Positions 7,401-15,255 of a DNA stretch of 64,000 nt are shown here, piece after piece (positions within the stretch are counted from its first letter, which is position 1; each line of letters begins with the position of its first letter). The notes beneath the pieces were generated by a model. That model ran no database searches. It had not been told where the DNA came from and saw nothing but the letters and a program-made list of their open reading frames with translations. The stretch is from contig JADJPV010000001.1 of NCBI GenBank assembly GCA_016713085.1, positions 558,001-622,000 of the forward strand. The letters run 5' to 3'. A program made the position numbers and the translations under genes. Source of the DNA: Chitinophagaceae bacterium. GTDB lineage: Bacteria; Bacteroidota; Bacteroidia; Chitinophagales; Chitinophagaceae.

Positions 7401-7577
7401 TTATTTCTTAGTTGTGTCAACTGCAACTGTATCTTTCTTAGTTGTATCAACAACAGCAGGAGCTGCAGTATCAACAGCAGGAGCTACAGTAGTTGTGTCA
7501 GTTGCTTCAGTTTTTTCTGTTTCGTTGTTACATGCTACAAATCCGAGGATAGCGAGCGCTAATAAAACCTTTTTCAT
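7401..7577 (-). CDS. Small Thr/Ala-rich lipoprotein
   Basis: A 58-residue protein. It begins with a lipoprotein signal, MKKVLLALAILGFVAC, with the lipobox cysteine at residue 16. The rest is low-complexity and rich in Thr, Ala, Val, Asp and Lys, with repeats of DTT and APAV (for example VAPAVDTAAPAVVDTTKK). It would be a flexible lipid-anchored envelope peptide; function unknown. It is divergent from the sigma factor gene and is followed by its own terminator. Confidence 0.8.
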   Translation of the reverse strand: MKKVLLALAILGFVACNNETEKTEATDTTTVAPAVDTAAPAVVDTTKKDTVAVDTTKK

Positions 7578-7720
7578 TCTTTTGATTTTTTAAAGTTTAA
7601 GATAATTATCAGGGATTAATACAGAAAGCAGAAAAAGGTAACCCCGTTTTTTTAAAAAAGTTTTTTAGCCGTTCTTTGGGTTACAATTTGCCCATTTTGG
7701 TATTAAAACACACAGAGATC

Positions 7721-8286
7721 GTGAAACCTGAGATTAACGAAGCAGAATTACTGGAAGGATTAGCCCGGAACGACAGAAAAGCGGTTGAAACACTGTACAA
7801 GCAGAATTACAGCATGGTTCAGACCTATATTCTGAATAACAGCGGAACAACGGATGATGCAAGAGATATTTTTCAGGAAGCGATGATCGTTCTTTTGAGA
7901 AGGCAAAGGAGGGTTCACTTGAGCTGAATTGTCAAATTAAAACCTACCTCTATTCAGTTTGCAGAAGGCTTTGGCTCAAACGGTTACAGCAATTGCAACG
8001 GTTTGGAGCACCAGTTGAAAGTCTGGAGGAGATTGTACCGGTTGAAGAGGAACTGGAAGCGCATGAACGGAGAAATGAGGCTTTTGGTGTGCTGGAAAAG
8101 GCAATGAACCATTTAGGAGAACCCTGCAAAAGTTTACTGGAGGCCTATTATATCCAGAAAAAGCAGATGCTGGATATCGCCAGTGATTTTGGATATACCA
8201 ACGCCGACAATGCGAAGAACCAGAAGTACAAATGTTTAATGCGATTGAAAAAGATATTTTTTGCTCAATATAAAAAAGGGGACTGA
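7721..8286 (+). CDS. ECF-type RNA polymerase sigma factor (one-base frameshift)
   Basis: A sigma-70 family protein of about 188 residues once the frame is repaired. Region 2 reads LYKQNYSMVQTYILNNSGTTDDARDIFQEAMIVLF. Region 4 includes LGEPCKSLLEAYYIQKKQMLDIASDFGYTNADNAKNQKYKCLMRLKK. The frame breaks in the T run 7893-7896; one more T gives ...VLFEKAKEGSLELNCQIKTYLYSVCRRLW and joins both halves. I take the GTG at 7721 (VKPEINEAELLEGL) as start. A TTG at 7676 is possible but adds atypical residues. The stop is followed after one base by the anti-sigma/protease gene, which presumably controls it. Confidence 0.85.
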
Positions 8287-8287
8287 G

Positions 8288-9392
8288 ATGGATGATTTAT
8301 TATTATTAGATGCGACTGAACGTTACCTGAAAGGGGAAATGAGTGCTGAAGAAAAAGCCCTGTTTGAACAATTAAGGCAAACAAAGCCTGAAATTGATCA
8401 ACTGGTGGTTGAGCATTCTTTTTTCTTACAGGAACTGGAACGTTATGGCGGAGTGCGTGAAATGAAGCATTCTTTGCATGAGGTGCACAACCAATTGCTG
8501 CAGGATGGTGGTATAAAAGAAGAAAATCTTACAACAGGTGCTAAAGTGGTGAATATCTGGAAACGTTACAAACGTACCATTACTATTGCTGCTTCTATTG
8601 CAGGGATTACTGCCTTATCAATCAGCGGTATGACGCTTTTATTTACTCCAAAAGTAATGATAAAGCGATTACTGATCTTAGCGAAAGAAGTCAACAATCC
8701 TGGAAATCAAACAACGCCAGCAGGCTAGCCAATTGAATACAGTGATCAGCAAACTTGAACCGGGAGCAGTAATTAAAGAAAGCGGTTCTGCTTTTCTGGT
8801 TGATGGAAAAGGAGGCTACCTCGTTACTAATGCACACGTTGTAAAAAATGCGAAGGGTGCTATTGTTTTCAATAATAAAGGCGTTGAATTCAAAGCCATT
8901 ATTGTAAAGATTGATCTGGAAAAGGATATTGCCATCCTGAAAATTCAGGATAAAGATTATAAATCAATGGGCACATTACCTTATGGCATCCGCAAATCTT
9001 CTACTGATATTGCTGAACCTATTTTTACATTAGGTTATCCCCGTAATGAAATTGTGTATGGCGAAGGTTACCTGAGTGCTAAAACTGGTTTTAATGGCGA
9101 TACTCTCAGCTGCCAGATTGCAGTTGCTGCTAACCCAGGCAATAGTGGTGGACCGGTATTTAATCGTAAAGGTGAAATCATTGGTATCCTCAGTACAAAA
9201 GAAACACAGGCCGAAGGTGTTGTATTCGCTATCCAGTCAAAATATATTATACAGGCTGTAAATGATTTAAAGAAAGATGATACAACCATCCATGATCTGA
9301 AACTTCCATCCGCTCCTTCTGTAAAAGGAATGGACCAGGTACAGCAGGTAAAGAAATTACAGGATTATGTATTCATGGTAAAAGTTTATTAA
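8288..9392 (+). CDS. Membrane-anchored anti-sigma-like protein fused to a trypsin-like serine protease (two frameshifts)
   Basis: The N-terminal ~110 residues (MDDLLLLDATERYLKGEMSAEEKALFEQL) have the look of the cytoplasmic zinc-less anti-sigma domains of Bacteroidota. One transmembrane segment follows (ITIAASIAGITALSISGMTLLF), then a short helical linker (KQRQQASQ). The C-terminal chymotrypsin-fold protease has an intact triad: His in TNAHVV, Asp in EKDIAIL and Ser in GNSGGP. The reading frame shifts twice near 8650 and 8697; adding one A at each place joins the halves into about 368 residues. Linked to the sigma gene one base upstream, it could sense envelope stress. Alternatively these are two separate genes. 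Confidence 0.7.
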
Positions 9393-9421
9393 GCGATTTT
9401 CTCTTCCCTTATATAAAACTA

Positions 9422-9445
9422 AAAACCCCGCAATTGCGGGGTTTT
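9422..9445 (+). terminator. Bidirectional intrinsic terminator
   Basis: AAAACCCCGCAA and TTGCGGGGTTTT form a perfect stem followed by CTTTT on plus and an A-rich flank giving U-rich RNA on minus. It sits between the convergent protease and DUF3276 genes and can serve both. Confidence 0.9.
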
Positions 9446-9468
9446 CTTTTATCAGTCGGTTTGGGTTC

Positions 9469-9951
9469 TTACCATTTGTCAACCTCTTCGCTGGCTAAAC
9501 CATTATCATTGGTTTGCACTTCCAGCTGCCGGCGCTTCTTCAACCAGTCTTTCTTCTTCAATAACAGGAGCCTGAGTTTCCTGAACCTCTGCACTGCAAC
9601 TGCTGCAGTTCCGTTTGAAGATGATTCTGATGCATATTCGCCATCACCACTTGAAGGAGCATCTTCATGATTAAACGCATCAAAATCAAAATCAGGCATC
9701 AGATCTGTTTTCACATAATCAACTGCTTCGCTCAGCCCTTTTATGAATTTGTTGAAGTCTTCCTTGTAAAGAAAAATTTTATGGCGATCATATCCTTCAC
9801 CGGTAAAACGTTTACGGCTCTCCGTAATGGTGAGGTAATAGTCATTTCCACGTGTTGCCCTTACATCAAAGAAATAAGTTCTTCTCTTTCCTGCACGGAT
9901 TCGTTTGCTGTAAATGCTCTCCATCCGTTTGTCATTATTTTCGTACGCCAC
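9469..9951 (-). CDS. PUR-type nucleic-acid-binding protein (DUF3276)
   Basis: The N-terminal 90 residues (MAYENNDKRMESIYSKRIRAGKRRTYFFDVRATRG, then YYLTITESRKRF and HKIFLYKEDFNKFIKGL) are the PUR-alpha-like DUF3276 domain, a conserved small single-stranded nucleic-acid-binding protein of Bacteroidota. The acidic tail is disturbed. In another frame, part of it reads VQETQAPVIEEERLVEEAPA, while the end (SEEVDKW) is back in the main frame. Two compensating indels near 9590 and 9510 are therefore likely. No partner genes are apparent; the convergent terminator lies just downstream. Confidence 0.85.
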   Translation of the reverse strand: MAYENNDKRMESIYSKRIRAGKRRTYFFDVRATRGNDYYLTITESRKRFTGEGYDRHKIFLYKEDFNKFIKGLSEAVDYVKTDLMPDFDFDAFNHEDAPSSGDGEYASESSSNGTAAVAVQRFRKLRLLLLKKKDWLKKRRQLEVQTNDNGLASEEVDKW

Positions 9952-10060
9952 AGTTTTTGGTTTTAGTTGTTCAAGTCTTTTTTAAACAGCGACAAAGATA
10001 TAGTTCTTTTCGATTTGGCAAAATTTTCCGGAGAGCATTAAAAACAGAGAATTTCAGCAA

Positions 10061-11881
10061 TTAAGAACGGGTTTCTTCCACCTGCTGGCGGTTATACAAA
10101 TCGGCATATAAACCCTGCTTCTGCAACAGTTCTTCATGTGTTCCCTGCTCAGCAATATAACCGTCATCCATTACAATAATCCGGTCGAACTGAAGCAATG
10201 AAAAAATACGGTGAGTAATTACGATGGCTGTTTTATTCTGCAGGTAACCTGACAGGTGAGTAAGAATTTCCCGTTCGGTTCTTGCATCCACAGCATTTAA
10301 ACAATCATCCAGGATAATCAATCCAGGATCTTTCACCAAAGCACGGGCAATGGAAATCCGTTGCTTCTGTCCGCCACTTAAAGTAACCCCTCTTTCTCCC
10401 ACCATTGTTTGATAACCAGCAGGGAAAGATTGAATGTCTTTATGAACAGATGCAGAAGTTGCGGCCATCTGTATCCGGTCATCTGCTTCTGATACGGCAC
10501 CAAAGGCAATATTATTGGCAATGGTATCGCTGAACAAAAATACTTCCTGCGGTATATAACTTACCTGACTTGGGTAGTGCTGCAGATTAAGTTGTGAAAG
10601 AACAACTCCATCAATTTTTATTTCGCCTTTTGTTGGATCATAAAATCGAAGTAACAATTGAGCAATGGTTGTTTTGCCCGAACCAGTTCTGCCAATCACT
10701 GCAATCTTTTCGCCTTTCTTAATCAGCAAACTGAATTGTTTCAATGCTTCAATTCCTGTATGCGGATATACAAAATTTACATTGCTGAATTCAATTGTAC
10801 CCTGCAGCTGATGTTCAATTGGTTTTGCAGGTGGTTGTATGGTTGACTCTGTTAACAGAAATTCATTCAACCTTCTTTGTGATGCTGCTGCACGCTGAAT
10901 GGTACTGGCCACCCATCCGATAGCACTTACAGGAAATGTAAGCATGGTGAGATACATGATAAAGGCTGCCATGTCACCAAAGTTGAGTTCACCTTTCATG
11001 TACTTTAATCCACCGATCAAGATCACTAATAATGTACTGATACCAATGATCAAACCCATGATGGGAAAATAAACAGCTTCGGTTTTATACAAACTCATGG
11101 CGCTGTTTCGGTACTGCTCGCTGTTTGAACGGAAAAAACGAAGCATTGCGTTTTCCTGTACAAAGGATTTAATTACCCGTATTCCTGAATATGCCTGTTG
11201 TGCGTTGGTAGTGAGATCGGACAATTTTGCCTGAACCTCTTCGCTTTTTTTATTGATGATATTATTGACAAAGTAAATAGTGATAGCTAAAATGGGTAAT
11301 GGTGCCAGTACATAGAAAGAAAGTTCCGGATCTTTCTTCACCATGTAATAAACACTCAGCGATATTAATGCTATAAGGTTGATGAGATACATTACCGCCG
11401 GGCCCGTGTACATCCGCACACGGCTTACATCTTCTGCCATACGGTTCATTAAATCACCCGTTTCATGAATTTTATAAAAGTTGGTATCCAGCTTCAGGTA
11501 ATGCTGAAACACTTCATTCTTCTGATCGTATTCAATATGCCGGCTCATAACAATAATTGTTTGCCGCATCAGGAACATGAAGAATCCACGCAAAATGGCA
11601 AACAGAAAGAGGACAATTCCAAACAATGCTACTATACCTGTAAATGAGAAAGAGAATGTTTCAATGTTCCTGATCACCCAGTTTACAAACCGGTCATTGT
11701 GTTCAATAATTTTTTCTTTTGCTCCGCCAGTTAAGTTTGTCTGAACCTTATCAATTATATACCCCGTAACCTGCGGTGCCAGTACGGCAAAGTAGTTGGA
11801 GATAAAAATAAAAAGGATACCCAGCAGCAAACGCCACCTGTACTTCCAGAAATATTTATTTAGATAGGAAAGATGCTTCAT
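10061..11881 (-). CDS. ABC exporter, fused membrane and ATPase domains
   Basis: A 606-residue half-transporter of the MsbA/Sav1866 type. Six hydrophobic segments cover residues ~20-310, followed by a nucleotide-binding domain with Walker A GRTGSGKTT, Q-loop YIPQEVFLFSD, signature LSGGQKQR, Walker B LIILDDCLNAVD and H-loop ITHRI. The residue after the Walker B aspartate, usually the catalytic Glu, is Asp. That is common in one half of heterodimeric exporters. No partner half-transporter lies adjacent. The substrate (lipid, drug or peptide) cannot be told. Confidence 0.9.
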   Translation of the reverse strand: MKHLSYLNKYFWKYRWRLLLGILFIFISNYFAVLAPQVTGYIIDKVQTNLTGGAKEKIIEHNDRFVNWVIRNIETFSFSFTGIVALFGIVLFLFAILRGFFMFLMRQTIIVMSRHIEYDQKNEVFQHYLKLDTNFYKIHETGDLMNRMAEDVSRVRMYTGPAVMYLINLIALISLSVYYMVKKDPELSFYVLAPLPILAITIYFVNNIINKKSEEVQAKLSDLTTNAQQAYSGIRVIKSFVQENAMLRFFRSNSEQYRNSAMSLYKTEAVYFPIMGLIIGISTLLVILIGGLKYMKGELNFGDMAAFIMYLTMLTFPVSAIGWVASTIQRAAASQRRLNEFLLTESTIQPPAKPIEHQLQGTIEFSNVNFVYPHTGIEALKQFSLLIKKGEKIAVIGRTGSGKTTIAQLLLRFYDPTKGEIKIDGVVLSQLNLQHYPSQVSYIPQEVFLFSDTIANNIAFGAVSEADDRIQMAATSASVHKDIQSFPAGYQTMVGERGVTLSGGQKQRISIARALVKDPGLIILDDCLNAVDARTEREILTHLSGYLQNKTAIVITHRIFSLLQFDRIIVMDDGYIAEQGTHEELLQKQGLYADLYNRQQVEETRS

Positions 11882-11925
11882 GCAGAAGCGAAGTTACAAT
11901 TACCAAGCATGCTGCATGACCGCTC

Positions 11926-11990
11926 ATCAAATGTCTGACGCCCCCGTCTGACATTTGATTTTATAAAACTTGTCTGACGGGGCATCAGAC
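11926..11990. repeat. Pair of hairpins built on TGTCTGACG
   Basis: ATCAAATGTC at 11926-11935 is perfectly complementary to GACATTTGAT at 11950-11959, enclosing TGACGCCCCCGTCT. A second hairpin follows at 11972-11990 (GTCTGA and TCAGAC arms). It lies downstream of the CBS remnant on the minus strand and could be a terminator or another dispersed palindrome. Confidence 0.55.
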
Positions 11991-11995
11991 GATGA

Positions 11996-12260
11996 TCAGG
12001 ATTGTATATAACTCTTTAGCTGTTCGATTGTTTCCTTTTGCGACAGGATGGTTTCCGTAACCACATCTGTAATAGAGATGATACCGCACACCTGATCGTT
12101 CTCAAAAACCGGGAGATAACGGTTCGTTATTATCCATTACCATCACTGAACCGATATTTTTATCGGCCATTAACTGCAGTGCATTGATAACAGGCAATTC
12201 CGGCTCAACAGATATCACTGATTTTCCTTTACGCTGAAGAATATTTGAAACTTTTCTCAT
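11996..12260 (-). pseudogene. CBS-domain protein remnant with internal deletion
   Basis: The start MRKVSNILQRKGKSVISVEPELPVINALQLMADKNIGSVMVM is the first half of a typical two-CBS protein (normally ~140 residues). Directly after MDNNE the sequence continues, in another frame, with the end of the second CBS domain (YLPVFENDQVCGIISITDVV, then SQKETIEQLKSYI). Roughly the middle 45 residues are missing and the frame is broken at ~12125. CBS pairs bind adenosine nucleotides; this copy could not form a pair. Assembly loss cannot be excluded. Confidence 0.65.
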
Positions 12261-12346
12261 ATACGGCAATTTAATTCTGCTTTAAGATAATAAAAAAAGA
12301 TGTGCCGGATACATACACATCTTTTTTATTTACTCTTTTTATACAA

Positions 12347-12838
12347 TCATCTTCCAAAATCATCCTGCAGGCGAACAATATCATCTTCATCAGAAGGATG
12401 TTCAGTATCGGTATGCTGCCATATTTCTGCAATTACACCCCAATCGTTTAAACCTACCAGTCGATGACGCTGTCCGGTGGCAAGTACAATGATGTCGCCC
12501 GGTTCAAATAAAGTTGGCTCAGTTTGATCATCATTTTCACTCATAACCACTCCCACTTCACCTTCCACCACACGCCAAATTTCTGCACGGCGATGATGAT
12601 ATTGCCATGACAACCGTTTACCCGGTTCAACCACCAGTATTTTAGGACTGAGTTTATTCCCAAGCATTAAGTCTTCCTTTTTATAAGTTGGGAAGTAGGT
12701 CTCAATAAAGAGGTCGGCCTGGTTTTCATCTAATACAAAAAAACCACCCCAGGGGCGGGAAAAATCTTTTGTGCTAATCTTAAAATGTTCACTGACTAAT
12801 GAGTCTTCAATTCTTTGTTCCAGTTGTTCTTTATTCAT
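12347..12838 (-). CDS. Cupin-domain protein of the type II mannose-6-phosphate isomerase type
   Basis: A 163-residue single cupin. The metal-ligand motif 1 is visible as YHHRRAEIWRVVEGEVGV (two His and a Glu) and motif 2 as FEPGDIIVLATGQRHRL. The N-terminal STKDFSRPWGGFFVLDE resembles the cupin part of mannose-6-phosphate isomerase/GDP-mannose pyrophosphorylase proteins. Bacteroidota homologues are often called phosphoheptose isomerase or cupin. The substrate is unproven. It stands alone between terminators. Confidence 0.75.
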   Translation of the reverse strand: MNKEQLEQRIEDSLVSEHFKISTKDFSRPWGGFFVLDENQADLFIETYFPTYKKEDLMLGNKLSPKILVVEPGKRLSWQYHHRRAEIWRVVEGEVGVVMSENDDQTEPTLFEPGDIIVLATGQRHRLVGLNDWGVIAEIWQHTDTEHPSDEDDIVRLQDDFGR

Positions 12839-12879
12839 TTGAATAGAATCTTTTAAAGGCGAAGTTCTTTATAAAAATA

Positions 12880-12902
12880 AAAACCCCCATGAAAGGGGTT
12901 TT
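12880..12902 (-). terminator. Intrinsic terminator
   Basis: AAAACCCC and GGGGTTTT arms with a short loop, A/T-rich on both sides. It lies 18 nt past the stop of the small membrane protein gene that ends at 12920. Confidence 0.8.
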
Positions 12903-12919
12903 ATTAAAAAATAATTTAC

Positions 12920-13432
12920 TTACCCGCCGTATGTATTTACGATTTTATTAGCTGATCCAAACACGGCAACTACTAAGATAATCCATAAAACAAGCCAGAT
13001 AGCAGCACCTATCCATGCTGATTTTACCCGGTTATCATCTTTACCTTCTCTTGTTAAATAAGCGATCAATACTCCGATAAGTCCAAGTAAAAATCCAAGG
13101 AGTAACCAAAGGAAATTAATTCCACCTTCGGCTTTTTTTCCCATTTCAGCCATGTTAACATCCTGGCCTTTCTTTAATTGTTTTTTTACCTGCATCTGAG
13201 CCATTTTTAAAGAAACCTTCTGGCCAAATGTCATTTTAGTACCGGTCATTTCCTGTACTTTGGCGGGAGTTAAAGCAAGAAAAGTTTTTGCATCTAACTG
13301 ACCGAATACATTTGCAGCAGAAGTTTTCCCGGCTTTTGCATTGTCAGTTGAGTTAGCAGGTACATAAATCATTCCTGCGTTGGAAGAAATGCTGAAGGCG
13401 ACAGCAAGAAAAAAGATTGTAATCTTTCTCAT
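12920..13432 (-). CDS. Secreted/membrane protein of unknown function, paralogue 1
   Basis: A 170-residue protein with an N-terminal signal (ITIFFLAVAFSISSNAG), then GMIYVPANSTDNAKAGK. A basic amphipathic central region (LTPAKVQEMTGTKMTFGQKVSLKMAQ, then KKQLKKGQ) follows, and two C-terminal membrane segments (INFLWLLLGFLLGLIGVLIAYL and AAIWLVLWIILVVAVF) separated by TREGKDDNRVKSAW. I do not recognise an enzymatic domain. It is a close tandem paralogue of the next gene, with its own terminator. Probably a Bacteroidota-specific membrane protein. Confidence 0.75.
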   Translation of the reverse strand: MRKITIFFLAVAFSISSNAGMIYVPANSTDNAKAGKTSAANVFGQLDAKTFLALTPAKVQEMTGTKMTFGQKVSLKMAQMQVKKQLKKGQDVNMAEMGKKAEGGINFLWLLLGFLLGLIGVLIAYLTREGKDDNRVKSAWIGAAIWLVLWIILVVAVFGSANKIVNTYGG

Positions 13433-13534
13433 AATAAACGTGTTTTTGGTTAATAATAAATCTAAAATAATGGAATCAAATCAAATAAGCAAATGACAAT
13501 AGTCATTATTTTTTATTTTTTACTGTACATATAA

Positions 13535-14044
13535 TCAATAAGTATAATAATCACCGTTGGCCAACGCTGCAAAAAGTGCAACATATAAAATAATGGTGAG
13601 TACTGCTGATATTCCAAAACCGATCCATGCAGATTTTACACGGTTATCGTCCGAGCCCTCTCTTGTAAGATAGGCAATCAAAACGCCAATAATTCCAAGG
13701 AAAAACCCGACAAGCAGCCAAAGGAAATTAATACCGCCTTCTGCTTTTTTCCCCATGTCGGCCATGTTTACTGCTTTTCCTTTTTTCAACTGCTTTTTAA
13801 CTTCCAGCTGTGCCATTTTAAGTGATACCTTCTGACCCAAAGTCATTTTGGTTCCCGTCATTTCCTGCACTTTGGCCGGAGTTAATGAAAGAAAGGTTTT
13901 GGCATCTAACTGACCTAACATACTTGCAGCAGATATTTTACCGGCTTTGGCATTGTCTGTTGAATTGGCCGGCACATAAATCATACCTGCACTGGCTGAC
14001 AGGCTGAAGAATAAAGTGACTAATAAAGTAGAGATTGTTCTCAT
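13535..14044 (-). CDS. Secreted/membrane protein of unknown function, paralogue 2
   Basis: Same architecture as its neighbour: signal peptide (MRTISTLLVTLFFSLSASAG), AGMIYVPANSTDNAKAGK, a basic central segment (LTPAKVQEMTGTKMTLGQKV) and two C-terminal membrane segments around LTREGSDDNRVKSAWIG. I choose the ATG at 14044 because the cleavable signal begins there; the frame extends 11 residues further upstream (14077) without family support. It is about 100 nt upstream of paralogue 1. The pair arose by tandem duplication and diverged mainly in the signal and the last membrane segment. Confidence 0.75.
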   Translation of the reverse strand: MRTISTLLVTLFFSLSASAGMIYVPANSTDNAKAGKISAASMLGQLDAKTFLSLTPAKVQEMTGTKMTLGQKVSLKMAQLEVKKQLKKGKAVNMADMGKKAEGGINFLWLLVGFFLGIIGVLIAYLTREGSDDNRVKSAWIGFGISAVLTIILYVALFAALANGDYYTY

Positions 14045-14224
14045 AGCAGAATAATGTTTTGATGAGTGATGGAGCAAAATAAGGAAACTGAGGCAAAATT
14101 AACAATGACATAAATATGTGAGGCAAAAAAGCTGTTTGTCTGGCTGATTACTCCATCAACTGCATTTTTTGGGTAGATTTACAGTTCTGCATTCCTTCCC
14201 TTATCTTCGCAAAAATATCAACGC

Positions 14225-14377
14225 ATGGAAAAGAAATCATCTGCACTCAACTGGATCTTATTTTTTGTTTCTGTAGCAGCTTTTGTAGTTCTTTATATCA
14301 GTCCTTACGCCAATTTTATTACGGTTACCTTACCTTTTATTGTGTATTACCTGGCAAAGGCACTGGATCTCATTTAA
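14225..14377 (+). CDS. 50-residue membrane protein
   Basis: MEKKSSALNWILFFVSVAAF starts the frame, with two hydrophobic segments over residues 9-24 and 30-45, and TAA at 14375. A -7-like box TATCTTCG lies at 14202-14209, and a terminator hairpin follows 28 nt after the stop. Promoter, start, stop and terminator all fit a genuine monocistronic small gene. Function unknown. Confidence 0.7.
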   Translation: MEKKSSALNWILFFVSVAAFVVLYISPYANFITVTLPFIVYYLAKALDLI

Positions 14378-14405
14378 AAAGATTCTCACTAAGTTTTATA
14401 TAAAT

Positions 14406-14428
14406 AAACCCATCAAATTGATGGGTTT
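14406..14428 (+). terminator. Intrinsic terminator after the small membrane protein
   Basis: AAACCCATC and GATGGGTTT arms with loop AAATT, followed by ATTCGTTT. A/T-rich flanks could also serve the convergent thioredoxin gene. Confidence 0.8.
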
Positions 14429-14462
14429 ATTCGTTTGGTAAACATCAATCGATTTTGCAGAA

Positions 14463-15163
14463 TCAATTCTTCAGTAATTCCTGGATTGAACGTTTCAGCC
14501 AAGGAACTGTTCCTGTTGCCAACCCGGTTGTATGGTAATAAATTTTACTCTCCTTATCCAGTACTTTGAGTGGGGTAAGACTTAACACCATTACCCTGTG
14601 CAAAGTAGCGGCCATCATCAATAATATGATAATCAAACGGAGTGGTTTTTAAAAAATCCTTCAGCTCAGAATAACTATCCAGTGCCACAGCAATAAATAC
14701 CACTTCATCCTGATTGAACTCTTTAACCAGTTTATTTAATTGCGGTATTTCCGCTTTGCATGGAGCACAATTGATAAACCAGAAGTTAATAACAACTACT
14801 TTACCCTTCAGATCATTGAGACTGTATTTCCTCCCTTCCATATCCTTCAACTTAAATTTCTGAAATGTATTTCCGGTATTGAAAAAAAGGGGATTCTCTT
14901 GGCTTTGGTGCATTCTCTTCTCTGCGCTTAACCTCTTCCCTCGTCATTCGAATCATAACCATTCCCTCATTTGGATTTTTCGGATTAACCGGTTTCGACT
15001 TGTATAATCCTGTTCGAAGGAGACCTATCCAAATTGCATAGGGATATCTGTAACCGGTACTGTCAACCACAATTGCGTTTTCGTCAAGTTTAGATTTGAC
15101 AGTTGTTTGGGCAGTTGCTGTGACAGCAAAGAATAAGATCAGGCTAAAAAAAATGAGGCGCAT
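14463..15163 (-). CDS. TlpA/ResA-like secreted thioredoxin-fold protein (two frameshifts)
   Basis: The signal peptide MRLIFFSLILFFAVTATAQ is followed by a ~70-residue extension and a thioredoxin fold (FQKFKLKDMEGRKYSLNDLKGKVVVINFW, active site FINCAPCKAEIPQL, VALDSYSELKDFL). The C-terminal end in the repaired frame is LDKESKIYYHTTGLATGTVPWLKRSIQELLKN. The CxxC is intact, so it should exchange dithiols in the periplasm. The frame breaks in the T/A run at 14882-14888 (one base too many) and near 14570 (one extra A). Single gene, transcribed towards the small membrane protein. Confidence 0.82.
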
Positions 15164-15209
15164 TTTTTAATAATGTTTTTCATTAAATAAGAAATGCAAG
15201 ATAAAAATA

Positions 15210-15235
15210 AAACCCCGGCTTTATAGCCGGGGTTT
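15210..15235 (-). terminator. Intrinsic terminator downstream of dnaK
   Basis: AAACCCCGGCT and AGCCGGGGTTT form a perfect 11-bp stem with loop ATAA and a TTATTTTTAT tail on the minus strand. It starts 20 nt after the dnaK stop. Confidence 0.9.
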
Positions 15236-15255
15236 AGTATGATAATTACCTTTTC

